Source of the DNA: Acd1 sp049973945
Lineage (GTDB): Archaea; Thermoproteota; Thermoprotei_A; Sulfolobales; Sulfolobaceae
Reading direction: 5' to 3'
Assembly: GCA_049973945.1 (NCBI GenBank)
Contig: JBMFJH010000020.1
Location: forward strand, 1 to 30,646
Length of the DNA stretch: 30,646 nt
The notes beneath the pieces are model-generated. The model ran no database searches. It had not been told where the DNA came from and saw only the letters and a list, made by a program, of their open reading frames with translations. The position numbers and the translations under genes are program-made. Positions 1 to 7,371 of this stretch are shown here, in pieces (position 1 is the first letter of the stretch; every line of letters starts with the position of its first letter).

Positions 1-416
1 TGCAAGACCTCGAGGGAGAACTCGCCATCGCAGTTTATTGTCACTTTGCCTTCGGACTTCCTCGCCTCGCAGTTCCTTTGGGACACCCTGAACACGAGGC
101 CCCGAAAGTCGAGGTAGTAGGTTCCCCTCGCCTCCTCCCCCTCCCTGAAGGTCGGTGGGATCAAAATCCTCGAGTCGTAGACTTCACCTCGAAGGGTTAC
201 GCCGTAGCCTTGGAGGGTCAAGATGGGGTCGTAGAGCCTGATCAAGAGGCTTTGGCCGTTAGAGGAGCAGTAGACCTCGTTCCCGAGGGCGGAGAAGTAG
301 CTCGGCTTGAGCTCAGCCCTGAACGTGGCGAGCTCCCTGTCCACGTAGTCCACCCTGACCGAGCAGTCCGACTGAACTACGACTTCAAACCCCGCAGACC
401 TTAGGACGAACCTCAC
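1..416 (-). CDS. Hypothetical protein, C-terminus beyond window
   Basis: An open frame runs leftward from a GTG at 416 off the window edge, giving about 138 residues. It starts MRFVLRSAGFEVVVQSDC and contains several spaced cysteines (near residues 18, 49, 119 and 129) and alternating hydrophobic positions, suggesting a beta-rich, possibly disulfide-bonded domain. I see no signal peptide or membrane segment in the visible part and do not recognise the family. An in-frame stop lies just upstream of the GTG, so the start cannot move far. Codon use (AGG arginine, GC-rich third positions) matches the real genes of the window, whereas the opposite strand here reads as an artefact. It diverges from the 456 gene across a 39-bp gap. 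Confidence 0.6.
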   Translation of the reverse strand, partial: MRFVLRSAGFEVVVQSDCSVRVDYVDRELATFRAELKPSYFSALGNEVYCSSNGQSLLIRLYDPILTLQGYGVTLRGEVYDSRILIPPTFREGEEARGTYYLDFRGLVFRVSQRNCEARKSEGKVTINCDGEFSLEVL

Positions 417-426
417 CGGGCTCAGA

Positions 427-434
427 GTTATTTA
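427..434 (+). promoter_or_regulatory. TATA-like box for the 327-aa gene
   Basis: The sequence ttatttat is centred about 25 bp before the GTG at 456, the spacing of an archaeal TATA box for a leaderless transcript. No Shine-Dalgarno motif lies between it and the start, which supports leaderless translation. Confidence 0.5.
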
Positions 435-455
435 TCGCCTGAAATACCTTTCACC

Positions 456-1439
456 GTGCCCATATTCGGCGAGAGGAAGGTCGAGAAGGTCTTCCACATC
501 GACCACTTGCCAGAACAGATGAGGGTCGTGCTGAAGACCGTCATGGACTACTCCCTCTCGGACGTCGCTAACCTCTACGGCCTGACCTACCTCAACCCCA
601 GGCTCGGGGAGCCCATCTTCATCCCCTACGGTTACCTCACGGGGAAGTTCGGGGACTTCGAGGAGGCCTACGAGCACTTACTCGCCGAGATCGAGGCGAG
701 GAAGGCCGAGGGCTATAAGAAGTACGCCGAGTGGTACCCGGGGTATAAACCCCTGGACTTCTTCAGGCTGGTCTTCTACTCCTACACCGACAGGCAGGAG
801 GGCGTAGTCTACGGGATAGGGGCCGAGCCCTTGGCTTTACCACCTGAGCCCAAGGTGAGGCTTGACGGTAGTCTAACTAAGGACGCTGTAGCCCTCTCGC
901 CCGTCTTCCTGCCGAACGCCCTGAGGGGGGAGGTCAAGTTCAGGGACTCCCTCAAGCCCAGGTGGGAGGAGATAAAGAGGGCCTACCTCTGGCTCTACAG
1001 GGACTTCCACCTGAGGTTCGACAAGGACAAGGCCCACGCCGACGACGTGGCGATGTTCTACATGGGCAAGTTCTTCGAGAACCTGGAGAGGGTCGAGAGG
1101 GAGGCCAGGGAAGACCAGGACGCTACGGCGGAGAAAGCGATAGTCCACGTCCCCAAGGTCAAGAAGGTCGCCAAGTCGGTAGACCTTGTCGAGGCGATAA
1201 AGGAGGTCTACGCGGAGGACTTGAAGATAGGGAGGCACTTCGACGTGAGCCTCAAAGACCTGATCATGTCGCCGAAGGCAGTGGAGGCGCAGGTCTACAA
1301 CGCCATGACCTTCGCGAGGGAGATTGTCGTCGTCTTCGAGGAGAAGGTGGACTTGGACAAGTGTAATTATTGCCCCGAGATCCTGAGGAACATGAAGCTC
1401 GTGGAGGACAAGGGAGAGGTCAAGGTATTCAGGGAGTGA
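456..1439 (+). CDS. Hypothetical protein, 327 aa
   Basis: Soluble, charged protein starting MPIFGERKVEKVFHID from a GTG placed about 25 bp after a TATA-like box. No membrane segment or signal peptide is visible. The middle is rich in aromatic and charged residues (WLYRDFHLRF region, about residues 178-187), and a CNYC pair sits near the C-terminus (about 306-309), which could bind metal only with other ligands. The family is not recognised. The strand choice is supported by codon use and by the leaderless promoter; the long opposite-strand frame over its 3' half is a shadow. Function unknown. Confidence 0.75.
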   Translation: MPIFGERKVEKVFHIDHLPEQMRVVLKTVMDYSLSDVANLYGLTYLNPRLGEPIFIPYGYLTGKFGDFEEAYEHLLAEIEARKAEGYKKYAEWYPGYKPLDFFRLVFYSYTDRQEGVVYGIGAEPLALPPEPKVRLDGSLTKDAVALSPVFLPNALRGEVKFRDSLKPRWEEIKRAYLWLYRDFHLRFDKDKAHADDVAMFYMGKFFENLERVEREAREDQDATAEKAIVHVPKVKKVAKSVDLVEAIKEVYAEDLKIGRHFDVSLKDLIMSPKAVEAQVYNAMTFAREIVVVFEEKVDLDKCNYCPEILRNMKLVEDKGEVKVFRE

Positions 1440-1669
1440 GCGGGGAGATTTCACGACCCTTTTCACGTCGCGGGGGGTTGAGGCGCTTCCCAGGGGATTA
1501 AGGGCGGCACTGTTGTGTACCGCTCCGTCTAACGGTCGAGGGCTATTGCGCGAGTGTTTCCCGGGGCTAGATCGCGGGCGGGCACTCAGGTAAACACAGT
1601 GTTGAGGCGCGTAGTCTGGCTCCGCTTCAGCTCTGACGAACAGGTTTTTGTCCCAAACTAACAACTACG

Positions 1670-2053
1670 TCAGTCCAGTCTAAGATCTGCGACCTCATCC
1701 GAGAGCTCGACGAGCTCCCTCACCTTCTCCGCCTCTTTCGCTAAGACCTCCTTGGGGAGGTCCGCAGTAAGGATAATGACGGCGGACTCCCACAGGTCAA
1801 CTACCCTCTCGTCCCTTAGCTTTCGCGATATTTCTAGAACGGCGTCGTGCAGGACGCCCAAGCTCCAGAACCCCTCCTCCTTAGCTTCCTTGATCACGTC
1901 CTGTAGGTTGAGGGATTTGACGAGGAGCTTCACCGCCTCCTCGGCGGCCTTATAGTACTTTTCACTCGCCTGCACGACGTCGCCTTTTTCTAGTAACTCG
2001 TCCGCCTCCGCAAGGAGGACGTCGGCGGCAGATAGCAGGCTCACCTTCTTCAT
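1670..2053 (-). CDS. PaREP1-family (HEPN-like) protein
   Basis: A 127-residue all-helical protein starting MKKVSLLSAADVLLAEADEL. The stretch LLEKGDVVQASEKYYKAAEE is typical of PaREP1 proteins, small helical-bundle proteins abundant in Thermoproteota and related to HEPN domains. HEPN relatives are often RNases paired with a nucleotidyltransferase antitoxin; no partner lies alongside here and I do not see a clear R-x4-6-H active site, so a toxin role is not shown. The frame extends to 2110, but the internal ATG at 2053 has a TATA-like TTAATA about 27 bp upstream and begins where family homology begins, so it is preferred. Confidence 0.75.
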   Translation of the reverse strand: MKKVSLLSAADVLLAEADELLEKGDVVQASEKYYKAAEEAVKLLVKSLNLQDVIKEAKEEGFWSLGVLHDAVLEISRKLRDERVVDLWESAVIILTADLPKEVLAKEAEKVRELVELSDEVADLRLD

Positions 2054-2207
2054 TAATGAGTTGTTGCCGTTCGACCGTATTAAGTCTGAACCGGACTTAC
2101 GCCTAGTCACGGATCCGACGGGGTTCCAGCGTTGCTTCAGCGACGGACTAACCGGGGGATAGGGATCGACGCCGTTGCACTGGCGGTGGGAGGAAAAAAG
2201 AACCGGC

Positions 2208-2525
2208 TCACACGCCGAGCCAGCCGTGGACGTAGGCGAAGACCTGGTAGAACGGGTTTACTCCCAGGGCTAAAGCTATTACTACCCAAGCGATGAAGCC
2301 GTAGAGCAGGTACAGCGCCATGTCCTTCAAGTCCCTGTCGCTCTTCCTGGTGAGGAAGTATATCAGCAGGGAACCTAACGGCCCCGCGAAGTAGAGTAGC
2401 CCCAGCCACCTCTCCGGCCCTTTCCTGGCTATCATTACGTAGAAGATCCCCGCTATGTACCCGACGCCCGCCAGCAACCCTCCCAGGAACCAGACCGCTT
2501 TCTTCGCCCTGTTGTCCAGCCTCAC
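2208..2525 (-). CDS. Small membrane protein, last gene of the cyd operon
   Basis: A 105-aa protein with about three predicted membrane helices (residues about 10-32, 41-59 and 68-87) and a short soluble tail. It starts with GTG preceded by a strong Shine-Dalgarno-like AAGGTGATG that overlaps the stop of the upstream membrane gene, so it is an operon-internal, translationally coupled gene. The family is not recognised. Its place at the end of a cytochrome bd operon suggests a small accessory or assembly subunit, comparable in role, not by visible homology, to CydX-type subunits. That role is inference only. Confidence 0.7.
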   Translation of the reverse strand: MRLDNRAKKAVWFLGGLLAGVGYIAGIFYVMIARKGPERWLGLLYFAGPLGSLLIYFLTRKSDRDLKDMALYLLYGFIAWVVIALALGVNPFYQVFAYVHGWLGV

Positions 2526-2530
2526 CGCGC

Positions 2531-2539
2531 CATCACCTT
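2531..2539 (-). promoter_or_regulatory. Shine-Dalgarno for the 105-aa membrane gene
   Basis: AAGGTGATG on the minus strand, five bases before the GTG start at 2525 and overlapping the stop codon of the preceding gene. It supports coupled translation in the cyd operon. Confidence 0.6.
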
Positions 2540-3173
2540 AGTATATCCCGTAGAGGAAGAGGGCCATCCCTATGATCTCCGAGAGGTAGAGGGCGACGTA
2601 ATTGCCGTGGGCGGACAGCATTCCCCCGAATCCCAGTACTACTATGCTCAATATGATCGCTACCATCTTCATGCGCTTCGCCTTGTAGAGCAGCGACCTC
2701 GCGGCCAGGAAGAGGATGACTCCCGTCGCGGGGATGGTGAGGGCCGAGGACGTGGAGGTCACTAGGGGCGGGAACTTCTTCGGCATGTAGTCGACGACCA
2801 CGTCGAAGCTCTCAGCCAGGATAGAGGCGACCAGGGCTAACGTTGCTAGGAGGCCGTAGATGTAGTAGTATTTGACGAGCTTCGGGTTGTCTATGAACCG
2901 GATCGAGCCCATGGAGAGGACGTACACCAGCTCCGCGACGACGAAGACGTAGATCGCGCTCAGGAGGTAGCCCCCTATCCCGAAGGCGAAGAAGACCTGG
3001 CACGCGCTCCCTATCACGAACATCACGAAGCCCAGGAACCAGTAGAGCCACGTCTGGCTCTTCGTCGCTGAGTACTTCCTCCACGCCAAGTACGCCAGCG
3101 CTACGCTGAGGGCCAGGGTAATCGTGGACCATACTATAGCCTCCACCTGAATCGAGGAAGTCGAGTCTGCCAC
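2538..3173 (-). CDS. Seven-helix membrane protein in cyd operon
   Basis: A 211-aa integral membrane protein with about seven hydrophobic segments (about residues 12-30, 40-63, 66-88, 101-121, 141-164, 170-186 and 191-210). It lies 55 bp downstream of the cydB-like gene and is led by GGTGAT five bases before its GTG start; an AT-rich stretch (3181-3205) just upstream could hold a second promoter. No lysine like that of retinal proteins is evident in the last helix, so a rhodopsin assignment is not supported. The family is not recognised. The operon position suggests an accessory role for the terminal oxidase, for example quinone-site or assembly partner. Inference only. Confidence 0.75.
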   Translation of the reverse strand: MADSTSSIQVEAIVWSTITLALSVALAYLAWRKYSATKSQTWLYWFLGFVMFVIGSACQVFFAFGIGGYLLSAIYVFVVAELVYVLSMGSIRFIDNPKLVKYYYIYGLLATLALVASILAESFDVVVDYMPKKFPPLVTSTSSALTIPATGVILFLAARSLLYKAKRMKMVAIILSIVVLGFGGMLSAHGNYVALYLSEIIGMALFLYGIY

Positions 3174-3228
3174 ATTTAATCACCACATATATTTTAACTA
3201 ATGATAAAAACAAAGATAAGGAAAAAAA

Positions 3229-4275
3229 TCAGGCCTTTACCTTGGCCGCCTCCATCCTCTCCACTAGCCTCTTGTACAGGGCCTTGTACGCTACGGCAGT
3301 GAACCCGCCGATAACCAGGATCCCCGCCATGCCGAGGACTATCGTCCCGGCGACCAGGGTGGTCGGGTTGGTCAGCAGTATCTCGGCTGGCACCCCGGCA
3401 AGGCTGCCCTGTATCGACGGCACAGTTCCCGCTGGAACGGCGTACTGCAGTATCCTCCCGTCAGTGAAGGCACCGAACATCATGGAGCCTGTGAAGGTCA
3501 GCAGGACTACCCACACCTGCCTCCACGGGACGTTCATGAAAGTCGTCACGAACAGCAGGGCGTAGGTGAGGATCACGTACAGCCAGTAGCCCGGGTTGCT
3601 TATCGCGTTCTGGAACACCACCGGCAGCCACACCGCCGTAGTCCCCAGGAACAGGGCGTGGGCGAGCGTCAGCCCCAGGGCGCCTAAGTACCACCTCTCC
3701 CTGATCCCGTAGTACGCTACCGTGAAGTACACCACGTAGAACACTACCGCCAGGAAGAACAGTATGTTGAACGGGTTGAACAGCATCTCAACGTAGTTCG
3801 GCTGAATCTGCAGCTTCAGTAGGCTCTCGAGGGTGAAGCTGAAGCCGAACCCGCTGAAGACCGAGGTGAACAGCGTCGTGCCGAGGAAGGCCACGATGAG
3901 GGCGGCCGGCATGGCCAGGATCAAGTACCTCTTCTCCTCAGTGTGGAGCCCGAGGGAGCCGGAGCCCTCGGCTGTGCCTATGAAGAAGTGGTGGAGGCCT
4001 ATGAACACTATGAGGGCCAGCAGGGGGCCTATAAGCACTGTGCCGGTCACGAACATCACAGGGGCGAATATCGTGTCGAGCGAGACCACGAGGTAGACCA
4101 GGGAAGTCGCGATGAGGGCCCACAGGACTCCCAGGTTCAGCATCATCTGCTTGCGGTACTTCTCGATCTTACAGATCGGGACCATGACGATGGAGCCGGC
4201 CTCTATCATGAAGACGGTGACGAACCAGGCGAGTGGGATGAAGAAAAAGAGGACAAATTCGTTCATGCCTTTCAC
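3229..4275 (-). CDS. Cytochrome bd-type oxidase subunit II-like (CydB)
   Basis: A 348-aa protein with about nine membrane helices, starting MKGMNEFVLFFFIPLAWF. It overlaps the 3' end of the CydA gene by four bases (start within the ATGA-type overlap), the classical cydAB arrangement. The first helix (residues about 7-30, with MIEAGSIVM) resembles the start of CydB, but the canonical WDGNE signature after helix 2 is absent; the corresponding region reads GVLWALIATSLVYL. The protein is therefore assigned mainly by size, topology and position. In bacterial enzymes CydB has no catalytic heme and stabilises CydA. A role as divergent archaeal subunit II is likely. Confidence 0.75.
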   Translation of the reverse strand: MKGMNEFVLFFFIPLAWFVTVFMIEAGSIVMVPICKIEKYRKQMMLNLGVLWALIATSLVYLVVSLDTIFAPVMFVTGTVLIGPLLALIVFIGLHHFFIGTAEGSGSLGLHTEEKRYLILAMPAALIVAFLGTTLFTSVFSGFGFSFTLESLLKLQIQPNYVEMLFNPFNILFFLAVVFYVVYFTVAYYGIRERWYLGALGLTLAHALFLGTTAVWLPVVFQNAISNPGYWLYVILTYALLFVTTFMNVPWRQVWVVLLTFTGSMMFGAFTDGRILQYAVPAGTVPSIQGSLAGVPAEILLTNPTTLVAGTIVLGMAGILVIGGFTAVAYKALYKRLVERMEAAKVKA

Positions 4276-5777
4276 CCTACGAGCTTCCTATCCCCCGAGG
4301 GGCTACCGCTCGGGTTAGACGCCTGAGCGGAGGGCAGGTTGGTTCCAGGGGTCGCGGAGATCACGCCCCCGCCGGAGACCGACACGAGGGTAGCGGACTC
4401 GGAGACGTCTACGCTGACGTTCCTGCCTCTGAACATCCTCTTCAGCATCAGCACGGTTCCAGCCACGGCGATAGCTAGCACCGCCATGATGGTTATGCCT
4501 ATCGGCACCACCTCGGGGTTGGTGCTGTAGGCCTCAGCGGTGGGTAGCGCGGCCTGAATCGCGTAGAGCCCGGTAGCGGTCTGCACCATGGGGCCCCAGA
4601 TCACCCAGGGCTGCCTCCCGACCTCAGCTGCTACCCATCCTGCCTCCCAGGCTACCAGCTGGAGCCAGCCTATGAAGAAGGCCGCGAGCAATGGCAGCTT
4701 CTTCTCTTCGGGGTTGTCGAGGCCGAGGAAGCTGAGGGCCTTCGGCCTCTTCCACAGCGAGTAGGCCAGCAGCCAGGCCACGGCGGCGCCGATTATTCCC
4801 AGGGTGGCGTGCACGTCATAGGACACGTGGGCCAGCTCCCAGATCGGGTTCCAGGCCTCCTGGACGAAGCTGGAGTACCCTAAGACTACCGCGTTGGGGT
4901 CGGGGGGCCAGGAGACTAGTAGACTGAGTAGGCCAGGTATCGAGACGCCGAACATCTCCAGGGGGGCGTTGGGGCCGGTCGTCATTAAGCCCTCCAGGGT
5001 CGCCAGCTTCAGGGGCTGATCCCAGTACAGGACCTTGCCGGCGTTGTCCCCCGCCCATGCCAGGAAGATGGCGTCAAGCGCCCACAGGTAAGCCGCGAGC
5101 CTGAAGCCCCTGGTGTAGTACTCCTTCTCGTCCTTGGTCATGTCCTTCTTGGTCAGCAGCCTGTACGCGAAGTAGCCCAGCACGCTCCCGAAGCCCACGA
5201 ACCAAGCGCCAGCGACGCCCATAGGCACTTCAGCTAAAGCAGCGGGAGGGGCGAGGGCCGCCAAGGGGTCGACGTCCTTGAGCTGTCCGGTCTGGGCGAA
5301 GTAGGCCGCGTCGAAGCCGGTCGGGGTGTTCATCCAGGAGTTTACCATGATGATCAGTATCGCGGAGGCCGTGGAGCCCAGCGCGACGAGGAGGCCGATT
5401 ACCATGTGGGCGTTCCTGCTCATCCTGTCCCAGCCGTAGAGGTATAAGGCAAGGAATATGACCTCAGTGAAGAACGCCAGGACTTCTATATCGAAGGGCA
5501 GTATGTCGACCTCGTTGACCACGTACATCCACTTGTACCAGACCGTGATGAACTCCACCGCGATCGCTGCACCCGCCGCGGAACCCACGGCGAACAGCAC
5601 TGCCATTACAACGGACCACCTCTTCGCGATGGCCATGTAGTACGGGTCGTTCTTCCTGTACGCTAAGAACTCCGCGGCCACTATGAAGATCGGCAGGCTT
5701 ATGGCCCAGTACGTGAAGAGGACGTGGGTTGCCATAGTGTAGGCTGCCAGAACCCTCGAGAAGATCTCGAGGTCCAC
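4272..5777 (-). CDS. cydA: Cytochrome bd-type quinol oxidase subunit I (CydA)
   Basis: A 501-aa membrane protein, the catalytic subunit that oxidises quinol and reduces O2 to water. Conserved landmarks seen: His18 (high-spin heme b ligand region), Glu98 and Glu105 in FDIEVLAFFTEVIF (matching E. coli Glu99/Glu107), QPLKLATLE at 254-262 in the Q-loop (Lys257 and Glu262 match Lys252/Glu257), and GRQPW at 387-391. Two positions differ: where E. coli has His186, the low-spin heme b558 ligand, alignment of helix 5 gives Met186; where it has Met393 in FRIMVGLG the sequence reads YDVHATLG, with His323. The GTG start has GGTGA six bases upstream. It is the first gene of a four-gene operon. Confidence 0.88.
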   Translation of the reverse strand: MDLEIFSRVLAAYTMATHVLFTYWAISLPIFIVAAEFLAYRKNDPYYMAIAKRWSVVMAVLFAVGSAAGAAIAVEFITVWYKWMYVVNEVDILPFDIEVLAFFTEVIFLALYLYGWDRMSRNAHMVIGLLVALGSTASAILIIMVNSWMNTPTGFDAAYFAQTGQLKDVDPLAALAPPAALAEVPMGVAGAWFVGFGSVLGYFAYRLLTKKDMTKDEKEYYTRGFRLAAYLWALDAIFLAWAGDNAGKVLYWDQPLKLATLEGLMTTGPNAPLEMFGVSIPGLLSLLVSWPPDPNAVVLGYSSFVQEAWNPIWELAHVSYDVHATLGIIGAAVAWLLAYSLWKRPKALSFLGLDNPEEKKLPLLAAFFIGWLQLVAWEAGWVAAEVGRQPWVIWGPMVQTATGLYAIQAALPTAEAYSTNPEVVPIGITIMAVLAIAVAGTVLMLKRMFRGRNVSVDVSESATLVSVSGGGVISATPGTNLPSAQASNPSGSPSGDRKLVG

Positions 5778-6331
5778 TTTAATTCACCATGATGAAAGTA
5801 AAGCGTTGGAAATATTAGGTTAACTGTACGTTGGAGTTCAACGAGACTAAAAACGCGCAGATGCAAGATCAGGAATATGTAATGACAAAATCCTCGTTAC
5901 GTGGCCCGATTCACTATTAAAATGTAATATTTACGACTTTTTCTATTTTTTCACGGGGCCTGGAAACTGTTGTTACAAATTGTTTTAGAGAAGTCCAGGG
6001 ACGTACACTAGCACAAACGTTATATCTATTTTTGTCCCTTCATCGTTTCATTGCCCGTATTTCGAAAGGAGATTGTTGTTTTACTAAGCTTACTAAGTTT
6101 TTATGTTTAAGTATTTTGATACCTCGAGCGACTCGTTCGTACTGACGTTCCCAGCGATCATATTTAACTCTGTTCCCTAACCTATTAGGCGGGTGGGGGG
6201 AGTCCGAACGTCGACGAAACTGGGGGAAAAGCGACGGAGGCGCTAGGTCAGACGTTCGCTGCGGGTGAGGCCGAGCAAGGGCGCCCGCTTCGGCCGCCGA
6301 ACCGATGGGGGGCGACACCAGTCGGGAGCCG
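5778..6331. other. 554-bp gap upstream of cydA without a confident gene
   Basis: The cydA-proximal part (5778-6180) is much more AT-rich than its surroundings and holds several TATA-like stretches (for example around 5811-5818, 5920-5932 and 6019-6028), so it probably carries the cyd promoter and operator sites. The distal part (6181-6331) returns to GC-rich sequence. A minus-strand frame at 6040-6318 has no recognisable domain, and its AT-rich part lacks the codon bias of the neighbours; I do not call it. No tRNA or C/D-box RNA was recognised. Confidence 0.4.
5784..5788 (-). promoter_or_regulatory. Shine-Dalgarno for cydA
   Basis: GGTGA on the minus strand, six bases before the GTG at 5777. 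It decides the start and implies that this operon, unlike most genes in the window, has a leadered mRNA. Confidence 0.5.
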
Positions 6332-7270
6332 TCAGGTCGGGATGAGTATCCCCTCCCTCTCCAGCTCCTGCAGGAACCTGGCGTTCTCAGAGACCTCCTC
6401 CTCGTCGAACTTGGGGTCGGGGACTAGCTCCTTGAACGCGGAGCAGTCGTACCTAGTCCCGGCGTACTTCAGCAGGTTCCTGACGTAGGAGGGCAGGGCG
6501 AGCTTGGCCAGGGACTTGGGGACGGGGAGGGAGACCGTTTTCCTGCCCAGGGCCCTCGCGAAGACCTCGAAGAACCGCGTCAGGTTCACGGGCTCGCACT
6601 CCGTGGCGTAGAAGTAGTTCTTTGAGGGTTTCCTGCCCTTGGCTACCGCGTCCACCGCTAATGCGAGGTACCTGGCGCTCACGGGCATGAAGGTCAGGTC
6701 GAGCTTAGGGATTATCCCGAGCTTGACTAGCCTGTAGATCTGGACGAACTGGACGTGGGCGTTGAACCTGCCGTAGACCAGGGTTGGCCTCATGATTATC
6801 GCGTTGTCGCCCAGGGCCCTGTATACCTCGAGCTCCCCCTCGAGCTTGGTCCTCTCGAAGGGCGTCGAGGGTCTGAGCCCCTCCCCCAACTTTTCCTCGG
6901 CCTTGACGTAGCCGGTTAGGCCGTAGGTCGAGGCGCTCGCGTGTACCATGAGCTTGCCGCGTTTCCTCACGGCCTCAGCTATGGCCTTGGGGACTTCCAC
7001 GTTTGAGGCCCTCAGGCTCCCCTCCGTCCCCGAGATCTCGCCGACGAAGTTGACGACCACGTCGGAGTCCGAGACCAGCCCCTCGAGCTTCTCCCTCTCC
7101 TTGAGGACGTCGAGCTTGACTACCTTAACTCCCTGACCCTCGAGGATCTTCACGTACTTCTCCTTCACGGGGTTGAGGGCCCTGTAGGTGACGGTGACCT
7201 CGTGGCCCTTCGAGAGCAAATAAGCGACCTCCGTGGCTATGAAGCCGAGGCCGATTATTAGCAGCCTCAC
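6332..7270 (-). CDS. Extended/atypical SDR NAD(P)-binding protein
   Basis: A 312-aa Rossmann-fold protein of the NAD-dependent epimerase/dehydratase superfamily. The dinucleotide-binding motif is LLIIGLGFIATEVAYLL (residues 3-19), followed by NFVGE near 74-78, HASASTYG (110-117), and MRPTLVYG (about 160-167) of the kind seen in complex-I-associated NDUFA9-like SDRs. The usual catalytic YxxxK is FERTK at 138-142, with Phe replacing Tyr, so it may bind nucleotide without classical SDR catalysis. The GTG start lies 25 bp after a TATA-like TTTATTAAA (7291-7299), consistent with a leaderless mRNA. Substrate unknown. Confidence 0.8.
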   Translation of the reverse strand: MRLLIIGLGFIATEVAYLLSKGHEVTVTYRALNPVKEKYVKILEGQGVKVVKLDVLKEREKLEGLVSDSDVVVNFVGEISGTEGSLRASNVEVPKAIAEAVRKRGKLMVHASASTYGLTGYVKAEEKLGEGLRPSTPFERTKLEGELEVYRALGDNAIIMRPTLVYGRFNAHVQFVQIYRLVKLGIIPKLDLTFMPVSARYLALAVDAVAKGRKPSKNYFYATECEPVNLTRFFEVFARALGRKTVSLPVPKSLAKLALPSYVRNLLKYAGTRYDCSAFKELVPDPKFDEEEVSENARFLQELEREGILIPT

Positions 7271-7290
7271 GAGCTATGCTCTAAATTCAA

Positions 7291-7299
7291 TTTAATAAA
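7291..7299 (-). promoter_or_regulatory. TATA-like box for the SDR gene
   Basis: TTTATTAAA on the minus strand, centred about 25 bp before the GTG at 7270; fits a leaderless archaeal promoter. Confidence 0.5.
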
Positions 7300-7371
7300 C
7301 TCGCGTGAAATTCGAAGCTAATACCATGAGACCCCATTCGGTGCCCTCGACATTGGACCATTAAGCCTTCC

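Noticed and set aside
873..1664. Long minus-strand frame overlapping the 327-aa gene
   Set aside because: Antisense shadow in GC-rich DNA: Pro/Leu/Arg-rich product without a domain, and the plus-strand gene has codon bias and a leaderless promoter.
5789..5795. ATGATGA resembling a C box of a C/D-box sRNA upstream of cydA
   Set aside because: No D box or paired terminal stem at suitable distance.
6040..6318. 92-residue minus-strand frame upstream of cydA
   Set aside because: No recognisable domain, crosses a composition change, and its AT-rich half lies in a probable regulatory region.
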